A DNA stretch of 64,000 bases from Arthrobacter woluwensis. GTDB taxonomy: Bacteria > Actinomycetota > Actinomycetes > Actinomycetales > Micrococcaceae. The position numbers and the translations under genes were made by a program. Below, one piece after another: positions 8,706 to 17,115 of this stretch. The stretch covers positions 3,224,001 through 3,288,000 of the forward strand of contig NZ_JAUSXR010000001.1 in NCBI RefSeq assembly GCF_030816155.1, given 5' to 3'. The notes below the pieces were generated by a model. The model ran no database searches, was not told where the DNA came from, and saw only the letters and a program-made list of their open reading frames with translations. Every line of letters starts with the position of its first letter. Position 1 is the first letter of the stretch.

Positions 8706-9701
8706 TCATTTCCGGCGCTTGAGCTTCCGGAACTCCTTGCTCCACTCCTGGTGGGCGTCCCGCTCGCCCGACCTCGGCTTCGGCGCCACCCTCCCGGGGC
8801 GTGTTCGCGGCAGGGCCTTCCAGCCGGCGTCGAGCACCAGAAGTGCGCGCTCGGTCAGCGCCGCATTGCGCAATTGCAGTGCCGTGCCTTTGCGCCGCAG
8901 CACCTCCGTGAGCGTCGCCTCGGCATCCTTGAGGCGACCGCTCTGCCGCTGAGCCCGCGCGCGGAGAAGCAGCAGGGCGGCACTCAGCTCGTCCGCGTTC
9001 CGCGCCCCCTCACTCAGCCGGATCACGGACTCGAAATCCTCCTGCAGACTCGCCAGCTGGGCGAGCGCGAGCGCCTTGGCGGGCGAATGCGGCACCTGCT
9101 CCAGCTCGACGACGGCGGCCTCCACCTCGCCGACCTCGCGCAGCGCGTGCGCGGCAGCGTAGTGCAGGGCCTCATCGGAGTAGAGGATGCGGGCCGCGAC
9201 CCCGTCGCTGAGTTCGACCTCCACCACAAGGCCCAGCAGATGGCGCTGCATGAAGCGGTGGGCGGCGTCGTCCACCAGCGTCTCCTGCCCGCGGCGCAGC
9301 AGTTCCACGGCCTGCGGGTACTGCCGCCCCTGGTACGCCCGCAGCCCGGCCAGGACGTAGCAGAGCCCCGCGAAGCCACTGTGGCTCCGGGCCAGGAGGA
9401 TGAGACGCTCCGGTCCGCCACCCATCGTGATCTCGGTGTGGAGCGCCTTGGCGAACTTGCCGGAGAACCCCTGCAGCCGCCCCGGCCCCTCTCGGAACGC
9501 GAACCGGTTCACCGGGTCGAGACCTCGCCCGGCCCTGATCCTCTCGCCCAGTCCCCCCGCGATCTTCCGCACCGACACCTGGAAGACCACGCCCACGAAC
9601 GGCGTGATGTCCCGGGTCTCCCGGTGCACGGGCATCCCGCCGCCCACCGGATGCGGGGGCAGGCTCCGGGGAGGCTTCCCGGGAGGCTGGGGACCGGCCA
9701 C
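8706..9701 (-). CDS. TPR-like helical repeat protein, function unknown
   Basis: A 331-residue cytoplasmic protein whose middle and C-terminal parts are helical repeats of TPR type: YVLAGLRAYQGRQYPQAVELLRRGQ, LRARAQRQSGRLKDAEATLTEVL. The N-terminus is proline-rich. It starts at GTG 9701, two bases after the upstream MFS stop codon and behind GGAGTGGA, so it is very likely cotranscribed with that transporter. The tail ends in basic residues (EFRKLKRRK). No enzymatic motif is visible. Confidence 0.75.
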   Translation of the reverse strand: MAGPQPPGKPPRSLPPHPVGGGMPVHRETRDITPFVGVVFQVSVRKIAGGLGERIRAGRGLDPVNRFAFREGPGRLQGFSGKFAKALHTEITMGGGPERLILLARSHSGFAGLCYVLAGLRAYQGRQYPQAVELLRRGQETLVDDAAHRFMQRHLLGLVVEVELSDGVAARILYSDEALHYAAAHALREVGEVEAAVVELEQVPHSPAKALALAQLASLQEDFESVIRLSEGARNADELSAALLLLRARAQRQSGRLKDAEATLTEVLRRKGTALQLRNAALTERALLVLDAGWKALPRTRPGRVAPKPRSGERDAHQEWSKEFRKLKRRK

Positions 9702-9703
9702 GT

Positions 9704-10969
9704 CTAGTCCACTCCCTTGATCCGCACCACGAACACCGCCCCCAGCAATCCGATCACCGCGGCGGCGACATAGAGGGAGAGGTATCCGCCCCAGAGCGTC
9801 ACAAACGGCCAGGCGATGGCCGGCGCGATGACCTGCGGCAGCGAGTTGGCGATGTTGATGACGCCCAGGTCCTTGCCGCGCTCCTCGGCGTGGGGCAGGA
9901 CCTGCGTGATGAGCGCGAAGTCGACCGCGAGATACGCGCCGAAGCCGATCCCGAGCACCGCGGCGCCGATCAGGCCGCCCGCCCAGGTCGGGGAGAACGC
10001 CAGGATGAGCGCGGAGGTGGCGATGATCGCGGACGAGATGATGACCAGCGGCTTCCGCCGGCCCAACCGGTCGCTGATCCGGCCGCCGATCACGCTGGTG
10101 ATGATCACGAAGATCGCGTAGAGACCCGTCAGGATCAGCACGCCGGTCTCCGCGGGGATGCCCTGCGTCTCCTGAAGGTGCACGGCGTCCGTGAGGAAGA
10201 ACAGGAGATACAGCGTGATCATGTGGTTGCCGATGTTCACGAGCAGGCGCGTGATCCAGGCCCAGCGGAAATCGGCGGAGGCCAGCGGCGTGATGAAGCT
10301 CAGCAGGAACTTCCCCCAGTTCAGGGGCGGGACGGCTTCACGCGGAAGCGGCGCGTCACCGGACCGGAAGGCGAAGAGGACCACGCCGAGCACCAGCGCC
10401 AGAGCGGCCAGCCCGTAGCCGAGCCACAGATTGCCGCTGACCACGGCCGCGATGACGGCGCCCAGCAGGATGCCAGCCGTCTGGCCCATCGCCGCGAGGC
10501 CGCCCACCGTGGCGCGCTGCTCCGTGGGGACCTTGTCCGGGACGGCGGCGGTGACGGCGGCGTAGGCGCCGTTGCAGCCGGCCTGGACCAGGCACCAGGC
10601 CAGGGTCATGAGGGCGACGTCGGGCACCCCCGCGAGCGCCACCAGAGCCAGGGCGCCGACGACCGCGCCACCCACCACCCAGGGCACGCGGCGTCCGAAG
10701 CGGCCGGTGGTCCGGTCACTGAACGCGCCGAAGACGGGGTTGGCCACGAGGGACACGGCCGCGCCGCAGCCGGTCACCAGGGCGAGGATGCCTTCCTTCT
10801 GGCCAGGGTCCAGCTGCGCGGCCTGCAATCCGAGCAGCACCTGGAGCGGGGCGAAGAAGGCCGCGTTGATGCCCAGGTTGACCAGGACCACACCCGTGAT
10901 CCAGATCGGGCTCACCTCACGGGTGGGCTCCTGGGCCACACCCGACGGGCCGTGCTGGGCGATCGACAT
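9704..10969 (-). CDS. MFS transporter
   Basis: A 421-residue, twelve-helix major facilitator protein. The MFS loop 2-3 motif appears as GAFSDRTTGRFGRRVPW, and a related GGRISDRLGRRKPLV lies between helices 8 and 9, the expected internal duplication. The family resembles sugar- or glycoside-cation symporter-like MFS proteins, but the substrate is not readable. AGGAG precedes the ATG. It forms a tight pair with the downstream TPR-like gene. Confidence 0.88.
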   Translation of the reverse strand: MSIAQHGPSGVAQEPTREVSPIWITGVVLVNLGINAAFFAPLQVLLGLQAAQLDPGQKEGILALVTGCGAAVSLVANPVFGAFSDRTTGRFGRRVPWVVGGAVVGALALVALAGVPDVALMTLAWCLVQAGCNGAYAAVTAAVPDKVPTEQRATVGGLAAMGQTAGILLGAVIAAVVSGNLWLGYGLAALALVLGVVLFAFRSGDAPLPREAVPPLNWGKFLLSFITPLASADFRWAWITRLLVNIGNHMITLYLLFFLTDAVHLQETQGIPAETGVLILTGLYAIFVIITSVIGGRISDRLGRRKPLVIISSAIIATSALILAFSPTWAGGLIGAAVLGIGFGAYLAVDFALITQVLPHAEERGKDLGVINIANSLPQVIAPAIAWPFVTLWGGYLSLYVAAAVIGLLGAVFVVRIKGVD

Positions 10970-11108
10970 GCCGTGCTCCTCATCCCCTGAAGGCCGGGTC
11001 CCGTGTCCTGCACGCGGGCCCGCCGTGCCTCATCCTATGCCGAGCGGCGGACTCGTGGGCGGGCGAACCGTGCCCTGTGGACACGTCACGGCCGGGCCAG
11101 ACAGGGCG

Positions 11109-11843
11109 TCAGGCGCGCCAGTAGCCCAGGGCGTCCACGCGGTCCCGCGTCATGCGGTGGGTGGACCGCAGTTCCTTGGACAGGAGGCGGAAGGCGGAGC
11201 TTTCACTCGCGATCCACACGAAGTCCTGTTCCGGGTCGAGGGCGTGGTCGCCGGTGGACCAGGCGGCGCTCACCTCGGCGACGAAACGTCGCCCGTCGTC
11301 CTCCCGCGGAATCCAGATGAGGCTGTCCTGAGGGCGCAGACGCAGCGGGATGCCGCCGTCGCTCTCGTGCTGCTGCTCGAGGAACACGACGGCGGGCGTC
11401 TCCCCCAGCACGTCCAGCAGGGTGTTGAGTCCGGGGACCGCCGCCGCATCCCCCACCGCGTGGACGCGCCGTGGCGCGGGGTCCGGGAGGCGGAAGGCGC
11501 TGCCCTGGATGGTGACGTCGAGGACCTCGCCCGCGGCGGCGGCGCGCGCCCAATCAGCCGCGGGCCCTCGGTGCATCGCGAATTCGAGGCTGAACGTGCC
11601 CGATGCGGGGTCGGGGTCCACCAGGGTGTACGCCCGCTGGTGGCCGCGGCCGCCGGTCGGGAACCAGACCCGGATCCAGGCGGTGGGGTGGGCGCCGATG
11701 GCCTCCAGCAGTTCACGACCGGTGAAGTCGACCCGGAGGTAATCCTCGGTGATCCAGCGGCTGCCGACCGTCCTGACCTGGAAATCCTTGGCGCCGAAGG
11801 CCTTGAGGACCACGCCCTCCCAGCCGTGCTTGGTCAGCGCCAT
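11109..11843 (-). CDS. Siderophore-interacting protein (FAD-dependent ferric-siderophore reductase)
   Basis: A 244-residue cytoplasmic flavoprotein of the ViuB/SIP family, which releases iron from ferric siderophores by NAD(P)H-dependent reduction. The FAD-binding signature is RAYTLVD in the N-terminal barrel, followed by an NAD-binding SIP domain with VHAVGDAAAVPGLNTLL and FVWIASESSAFRLL. The length is typical. GGAGGACGG precedes the ATG. An IdeR/DtxR-like box 58 bases upstream (11901-11919) indicates iron repression. No siderophore biosynthesis or uptake genes lie next to it. Confidence 0.9.
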   Translation of the reverse strand: MALTKHGWEGVVLKAFGAKDFQVRTVGSRWITEDYLRVDFTGRELLEAIGAHPTAWIRVWFPTGGRGHQRAYTLVDPDPASGTFSLEFAMHRGPAADWARAAAAGEVLDVTIQGSAFRLPDPAPRRVHAVGDAAAVPGLNTLLDVLGETPAVVFLEQQHESDGGIPLRLRPQDSLIWIPREDDGRRFVAEVSAAWSTGDHALDPEQDFVWIASESSAFRLLSKELRSTHRMTRDRVDALGYWRA

Positions 11844-11900
11844 GTGCCGTCCTCCGTCTCGCTCGTGTGCCGCGGACCAGTCGGCCGGCCCACGCGAGAC

Positions 11901-11919
11901 TTAGGATAGCTTAACCTCA
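11901..11919. promoter_or_regulatory. IdeR/DtxR-type iron box
   Basis: TTAGGATAGCTTAACCTCA matches 16 of 19 positions of the established actinobacterial box TTAGGTTAGCCTAACCTAA. It lies just upstream of the siderophore-interacting protein gene, on the correct side for that gene only. Confidence 0.8.
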
Positions 11920-11947
11920 CCTCGGGGGCCGGTGCGGCGGGAGGAGG

Positions 11948-13363
11948 TCAGACCACCGACGTCGCGCCCTCCCGTTCGCGGAGCTCCCGCGAGCGCTTCG
12001 CCGCCGTCGCCCACGGCCAGTACACCGCGGCGGTCACCACGATGCCGACGATCCAGGAGATGTCCGTCCCGCCCAGGTAGGCGGTGAGCGGCCCGGTGTA
12101 GAGCGCCTGGGACAGGAACGGGATCTGCACCAGGATGCCGATGGCATAGGACACGAGCGCGACCACGTTCCAGCGTCCGTACCGGCCGTCCGGGTTGTAG
12201 AGCGCGGCCACGTCGATCCGGTGACCGGACACCTTGTAGTAGTCGATGAGGTTGATGACCGACCACGGCGTGAACACCATGAGCAGCAGCAGGATGAAGT
12301 TCTTGAAGAGGTTCAGGAAGTCGGCGGACGCCACCAGCGCCACGATCACGCTGAGGGCGATCACCACGAGCACGGACACCGCGCGGACCGCGGGACGGAC
12401 CGTGTTCCGGCGGGTGAACGCGGTGGAGATCGTGGCCGAGCACATGAAGGAGCCGTACGCGTTGAGGCAGTTCACGGTCAGCTTGCCGGTGACGATCATG
12501 ATGTAGACCCCGAGCGCCAGCAGTCCGCCGCCCGCCAGATCTCCCATGTAGCCCACCTGGTTCTTGAGGAAGCTGCCACCCAGCCCCGCGGCGGAGAGCC
12601 CGCCGGCCAGGGCGCCCAGGGTCATGGCCCACTGCGCACCGATGGTCGACCCCGCGAAGGTGTACCAGAACGTCCGCTTCGCGCTGGTGTCCTCCGGCAG
12701 GTACCGCGAGTAGTCCGCGACGTACGGGCCGAAGGTCAGCTGCCAGCCGGCCGCCACGGAGACCGCGATCAGGAAGGTGCTCACCTCGAAGGGCTTGGTG
12801 AACAGGACCTGGGAGATGTCGTAGCGGGTCAGGATCACGAAGGTCAGATACGCGAAACCGGCCAGCCCCAGCACCGTCGCCACGCGGCCCAGGGCGTGGA
12901 TGTAACGGTAGCCCATGATCGCGAGGACGGCCGTCAGCGCGCCGAACACGATGATGCCCACCGAACGGTTGTCAGACCCGATGATGAGGTTGATCGCCTG
13001 CCCGGAGAGGACCGTGCCGGTCGCCGCGAAGCCGATGTACATGAGGATCACGAACACCAGCGGGATGATCGCGCCGTACACCCCGAACTGCGCTCGGCTC
13101 GAGATCATCTGGGGCAGGCCCAGGCTCGGCCCTTGCGCCGAGTGCAGCGCCATGACGGCCCCGCCCAGGAGATTGCCCACCAGCAGGCCGATGATCGCCC
13201 AGAACGCGTCGGCCCCGAACACCACGGCCAGGGCGCCGTCCACGATCGCCGTGATCTGGGCGTTCGCCCCGAACCAGAGCGTGAACTGGCTCCACGGGCT
13301 GCCGTGGCGCTCCCCGCTGGGGACCCTGTCGATGGATCGGATCTCTAGAGTGGCTGCCGCCAT
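11948..13363 (-). CDS. NCS1 nucleobase:cation symporter (cytosine permease-like)
   Basis: A 471-residue membrane protein with about twelve helices. The N-terminal region (SQFTLWFGANAQITAIVDGA, SAQGPSLGLPQMISSRAQFG) matches the NCS1 family of purine, cytosine and allantoin permeases, which import nucleobases with protons or sodium. The start at 13363 (MAAATLE) follows GGGAG at good spacing; the longer frame to 13414 has no such site. The exact substrate is unclear. It appears monocistronic. Confidence 0.87.
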   Translation of the reverse strand: MAAATLEIRSIDRVPSGERHGSPWSQFTLWFGANAQITAIVDGALAVVFGADAFWAIIGLLVGNLLGGAVMALHSAQGPSLGLPQMISSRAQFGVYGAIIPLVFVILMYIGFAATGTVLSGQAINLIIGSDNRSVGIIVFGALTAVLAIMGYRYIHALGRVATVLGLAGFAYLTFVILTRYDISQVLFTKPFEVSTFLIAVSVAAGWQLTFGPYVADYSRYLPEDTSAKRTFWYTFAGSTIGAQWAMTLGALAGGLSAAGLGGSFLKNQVGYMGDLAGGGLLALGVYIMIVTGKLTVNCLNAYGSFMCSATISTAFTRRNTVRPAVRAVSVLVVIALSVIVALVASADFLNLFKNFILLLLMVFTPWSVINLIDYYKVSGHRIDVAALYNPDGRYGRWNVVALVSYAIGILVQIPFLSQALYTGPLTAYLGGTDISWIVGIVVTAAVYWPWATAAKRSRELREREGATSVV

Positions 13364-13552
13364 GGTCACGCTCCCGGGGGTGAGGTTCCTGCTGGGTGTT
13401 CTGCTCCATTGCACTCCAGCGGAGGAATGCTGTGAACCGGATCACAGGGGAAGCTGTCCGGCATCCCGGACGGCGACGCACGACGACGGCCGCCCGCCGT
13501 CGTCGCACCCCGTCGCCCCCCGCAACCGCCCTGTCGACGCGCCCCCCAAACG

Positions 13553-13613
13553 CGCGAACCGCCGGCAGGCGCCCATATTCGCGGGGAATACGGGCGCCTA
13601 CTGGCGGTTCGCG
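13553..13613 (-). terminator. Long hairpin after the MarR-regulated MFS gene
   Basis: The outer arms CGCGAACCGCC (13553-13563) and GGCGGTTCGCG (13603-13613) enclose AGGCGCCC/GGGCGCCT and TATTC/GAATA. Together they form a stem of about 24 base pairs with one small bulge and a 5-base loop. It lies 26 bases beyond the MFS stop. No long U tract follows, so the terminator call is tentative. Confidence 0.5.
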
Positions 13614-13638
13614 AGGGAAACGCGGGAGGCGGAGAGCC

Positions 13639-14866
13639 TCAGACGATGTGCGGCTCGTGGGCGTTCAGGTACTTCCGGCCCGTGAAGATCGCCACGAGGG
13701 AGAAGACCATGATCACCGCGGCGAAGAAGAACGGCACCTGCGCCCCGAAGTTCTCACCGAGTTGCGCCGCGATGAACGGAGCCAGCGCGCCGCCCATCCA
13801 GCGCACGAAGTTGTACCCGGCGGACGCCACGGGCCGCGGCGAATCGGACACCTCCATGGCCAGCTCGGTGAACAGGGTGTTGTTGATGCCGAGCAGCGCG
13901 CCCGAGATGATCACGAGCACCACGACGGTGGGCACGGAGTGCGCCAGGGCGGCGAGCCCCAGCCCCACGAGCACCACGAGCAGGCCGGTCAGCGCCAGCA
14001 TCACGCTGCGCGTCGTGCCGAAGCGGCGCTGCAGGATCGGCGCCACGAAGATGGAGAACACCGCGAGCGCGACGCCCCAGCCGAAGAACACGGCCCCGAT
14101 GCCGTAGGCGTTCATGTGCAGGATGAACGGCGTGAAGGCCAGGATGGTGAAGAAGCCGAAGTTGTAGAACAAGCCGGCGAGAGCCGTGGTGCGCAGACCC
14201 GCGTGGCCGAGGGCCAGGATCGGATCGCGGAGCCGCACCTTTTGCGCGGGCTTCGGCAGCGTCGGCAGCATGATGAAGAGGGCGATGAACGCCGCCGCCA
14301 TGAGGAGTGCGGTGCCGAAGAACGGGGCACGCCACTGCCAGCCGCCCAGCAGGGCGCCCAGGAGCGGGCCGAGCGAGATACCGAGGCCCAGCGCGGCCTC
14401 GTAGAGGATGATGGCCACGCCCGAGCCGCCGCTGGCGACGCCGACGATCACCGCGAGCGCGGTCGCCACGAACAGTGCGTTTGCCGAGGCCCCAGCCGGC
14501 GCGGAAGCCGACGAGCTGCTCGACCGATCCGGACAGCCCGGACAGGGAGGCGAACACCGCGATCAGGCCCAGACCGATCAGCAGCGTCTTCTTCCCGCCG
14601 ATCCGCGAGGAGACGAAGCCCGTGATGAGCATGGCCACGGCCGTCACCAGGAAGTAGCTGGTGAACAGCAGGGACACCTGGCTCGGGCTGGCGTGCAGAT
14701 TCTCCGCGATGGCCGGGAGGATGGGGTCCACCAGGCCGATCCCCATGAAGGAGAACACGGCCGCCAGAGCGGTGGCCCAGACTGCCTTCGGCTGTCGGAA
14801 GAAGGACGCTTTCTCCTCTTCCAGGACTTCTTGACTCTCGTGGATGGTCTCATCCAACTGGTTCAT
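13639..14866 (-). pseudogene. MFS drug efflux transporter interrupted by a +1 frameshift
   Basis: The N-terminal frame (MNQLDETIHESQEVLE, ATG 14866 after AGGAGAG) encodes helices 1-4 and then becomes nonsense after GWGLG. The remaining eight helices continue in another frame from MATALAVIVGVASGG to the stop at 13639. Removing one T from TTT at 14480-14482 restores GWGLGNALFVATALAV and a 408-residue protein of the usual length. It follows the MarR gene by 40 bases and is presumably its efflux target. Either a genuine inactivating insertion or a homopolymer sequencing error would explain it. Confidence 0.8.
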
Positions 14867-14906
14867 TACTCGCTTCTCTCCTGTGGGCGGGATCCGGAAG
14901 GTCCGG

Positions 14907-15353
14907 TCACTCGCCACGCAAACGGTCGTAAATACTGGTCAGAACAGGAATGGCGGCTTCGAGGGCCGCTCGGTCGCGGGGCGCCAGATCGTCGATCACG
15001 GCGGCGATGGCGCGGTTGCGGCGCAGGTTGACGCGGGCCACCGCGTCCCAGCCGTCATCGGTCAGCCGCACGACGACGGCGCGCGAGTCCTCGGGATCGC
15101 TGTCGCGCCGCACGTAGCCGCGTCCTTCGAGGCGGGTGATCTGCTCCGTCGCGGTGGGTGCGCGCACCCCCAGGTTGCGGGCGATGTCGCTGACGCGTGC
15201 TCCGCCGTCGGCAAGCTGCGTGAGAAGGCTCAATTGCGAGCCGGTCAACTCGGTCTCCCCGACGTCCAGTCGGCGCGTGACGTAGACCGCCTGGCGGAGC
15301 GCCTCCCGGAAGGTCCGGGCCAGCTCCAGAGCTGCATCTGATTCGCTGTTCAT
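14907..15353 (-). CDS. MarR-family transcriptional regulator
   Basis: A 148-residue winged-helix repressor. Recognition helix region RVSDIARNLGVRAPTATEQITRLEGRGYV and wing RRDSDPEDSRAVVVRLTDDG are typical of MarR proteins. It is the first gene of an operon with the downstream efflux transporter. Two 13-base operators sit directly on its own promoter, so it almost certainly represses itself and the transporter until a toxic ligand binds. The start codon lies only two or three bases after the likely transcription start. Confidence 0.92.
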   Translation of the reverse strand: MNSESDAALELARTFREALRQAVYVTRRLDVGETELTGSQLSLLTQLADGGARVSDIARNLGVRAPTATEQITRLEGRGYVRRDSDPEDSRAVVVRLTDDGWDAVARVNLRRNRAIAAVIDDLAPRDRAALEAAIPVLTSIYDRLRGE

Positions 15354-15355
15354 AC

Positions 15356-15390
15356 TTAGGTATCCTAACAGTTAGGGAACCTAACTTCAA
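15356..15390 (-). promoter_or_regulatory. Promoter with two embedded MarR operators
   Basis: On the minus strand TTGAAG (-35, 15385-15390) is separated by 17 bases from TAGGAT (-10, 15362-15367). The perfect inverted repeat TTAGGGAACCTAA (15372-15384) fills the spacer. A second, TTAGGTATCCTAA (15356-15368), covers the -10. Both share arms TTAGG/CCTAA and are 16 bases apart centre to centre. Confidence 0.8.
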
Positions 15391-15568
15391 GAGTCGACGT
15401 TCAGGAGTGACGGTTGCGGACACCGCCCGCGCTCTTCGACAGTTCGTCGCGTAACACCCGAAAGCATTCGACAACTGTCCCCTTCGGAGAAATCCCCTTC
15501 GCGCTAGGCTATGAGCGGCAAAATGTCAGCCAGGTCACAACCAGGCATTGCGAACGAGAGGGCCCCGC

Positions 15569-17023
15569 ATGACCAATCCGCAATCGGCCACCACAGCCAC
15601 CCGGACTCCCGGCGCCGCCCCCTCGGGCGAGGGCGAGCCGCACCTCGCCCGGGCCCTGAGCAACCGGCACATCCAGCTCCTGGCCATCGGCGGAGCCATC
15701 GGCACCGGCCTGTTCATGGGCAGCGGCAAGACCATCTCCGTCGCCGGGCCGTCCGTCATCTTCGTGTACATGATCATCGGCTTCATGCTGTTCTTCGTCA
15801 TGCGCGCCATGGGCGAACTGCTGCTCTCCAACCTGAACTACAAGTCGTTCAGCGACTTCGCCGGCGACCTCCTCGGCCCGTGGGCCGGATTCTTCACCGG
15901 CTGGACCTACTGGTTCTGCTGGGTGGTCACCGGCGTCGCCGACGTCATCGCGATCGCCGGGTACGCGGAGACCCTCATCCCCGGCATCCCCCTCTGGATC
16001 CCCGGCGTGCTGACCATCCTGATCCTCCTGGCGCTCAACCTGCCGACGGTGAAGGCCTTCGGCGAGACCGAGTTCTGGTTCGCGCTCATCAAGATCGTCG
16101 CGATCGTCGCCCTGATCGTCACGGGTCTCGTCATGATCCTCACGGGCTTCCAGTCCCCGGCCGGCCAGGCGAGCTTCACCAACCTCTGGAGCCACGGCGG
16201 CTTCTTCCCGCGCGAGTTCATGGGCTTCGTGGCGGGCTTCCAGATCGCCGTCTTCGCCTTCGTGGGCATCGAGCTGGTGGGCACTGCCGCCGCCGAGACC
16301 AAGAACCCGGAGCACAACCTGCCCAAGGCCATCAACGCCATCCCCGTGCGCGTGATGCTCTTCTACGTGGGCGCCCTCATCATCCTGATGTCCGTCACCC
16401 CGTGGACCGAGTTCAAGGCCGGTCACAGCCCCTTCATCGGCATGTTCTCCCTGGCCGGCCTCGGCATCGCGGCGACCGTCGTGAACCTCGTGGTCCTGAC
16501 CTCAGCAATGTCGAGCGCCAACTCCGGCATCTACTCCACGTCCCGCATGGTGTTCGGGCTGGCCCGCGACGGCGACGCCCCGGCGGTCTTCGGCAAGCTG
16601 TCCCGCCGCAAGGTGCCCCAGAACGCGCTGTTCCTGTCCTGCGTGCTGCTGCTGGGCGGCGTCGTCCTCCTGTACGCGGGCAAGGACATCGGCGCGGCCT
16701 TCGACATGGTGACCACCGTCTCCGCCGTCTGCTTCATGTTCGTGTGGAGCATCATCCTGCTGAGCTACCTGGTCTACCGGAAGAAGCGTCCCGAACTGGC
16801 CGCGGCGTCCAAGTACAAGATGCCCGGCGGCGTCGCGATGGTCTACGTGGTCTTCGCGTTCTTCGTCTTCCTGATCTGGGCGCTGACCACCCAGCCGGAC
16901 ACGCTGACGGCCCTGCTCGTGACGCCGATCTGGTTCGTGATCCTCGTGATCGCCTGGCTCGTGATCCGGCGATCGCCCCATCACCTGGCACGTCATGAGG
17001 CGTGGAAACAAAGTATGAAGTAG
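15569..17023 (+). CDS. cycA: APC-family amino acid permease (D-serine/D-alanine/glycine type)
   Basis: A 484-residue, twelve-helix amino acid-proton symporter. The start of helix 1 reads IQLLAIGGAIGTGLFMGSGKTI, the conserved substrate-binding stretch of the AroP/CycA group. The segment ELVGTAAAETKNPEHNLPKAIN is also diagnostic. The whole resembles E. coli CycA, which imports glycine, D-alanine and D-serine; the symbol rests on that similarity. The ATG at 15569 follows GAGAGG. A strong hairpin ends the transcript. Confidence 0.85.
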   Translation: MTNPQSATTATRTPGAAPSGEGEPHLARALSNRHIQLLAIGGAIGTGLFMGSGKTISVAGPSVIFVYMIIGFMLFFVMRAMGELLLSNLNYKSFSDFAGDLLGPWAGFFTGWTYWFCWVVTGVADVIAIAGYAETLIPGIPLWIPGVLTILILLALNLPTVKAFGETEFWFALIKIVAIVALIVTGLVMILTGFQSPAGQASFTNLWSHGGFFPREFMGFVAGFQIAVFAFVGIELVGTAAAETKNPEHNLPKAINAIPVRVMLFYVGALIILMSVTPWTEFKAGHSPFIGMFSLAGLGIAATVVNLVVLTSAMSSANSGIYSTSRMVFGLARDGDAPAVFGKLSRRKVPQNALFLSCVLLLGGVVLLYAGKDIGAAFDMVTTVSAVCFMFVWSIILLSYLVYRKKRPELAAASKYKMPGGVAMVYVVFAFFVFLIWALTTQPDTLTALLVTPIWFVILVIAWLVIRRSPHHLARHEAWKQSMK

Positions 17024-17031
17024 CGTCTTTT

Positions 17032-17058
17032 AGTGGGCGGGCCTCAGGCCCGCCCACT
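17032..17058 (+). terminator. Terminator after cycA
   Basis: A perfect 12-base-pair stem AGTGGGCGGGCC/GGCCCGCCCACT with a 3-base loop TCA, 8 bases after the permease stop codon, followed by AGTATTT. Confidence 0.8.
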
Positions 17059-17115
17059 AGTATTTCGACAGTGTTGCCAGCACATGATCCGTGTGAGTCG
17101 ATCGGAGTTTTCACC

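Noticed and set aside
7057..8952. Long plus-strand open frame of 631 codons opposite the disulfide reductase
   Set aside because: It is the antisense shadow of a well-supported gene; codon pattern is reversed and it has no homology-like motifs.
17002..17115. Earlier start for enzyme I at 17002
   Set aside because: It would overlap the cycA end and terminator; the ribosome site and homology favour 17116.
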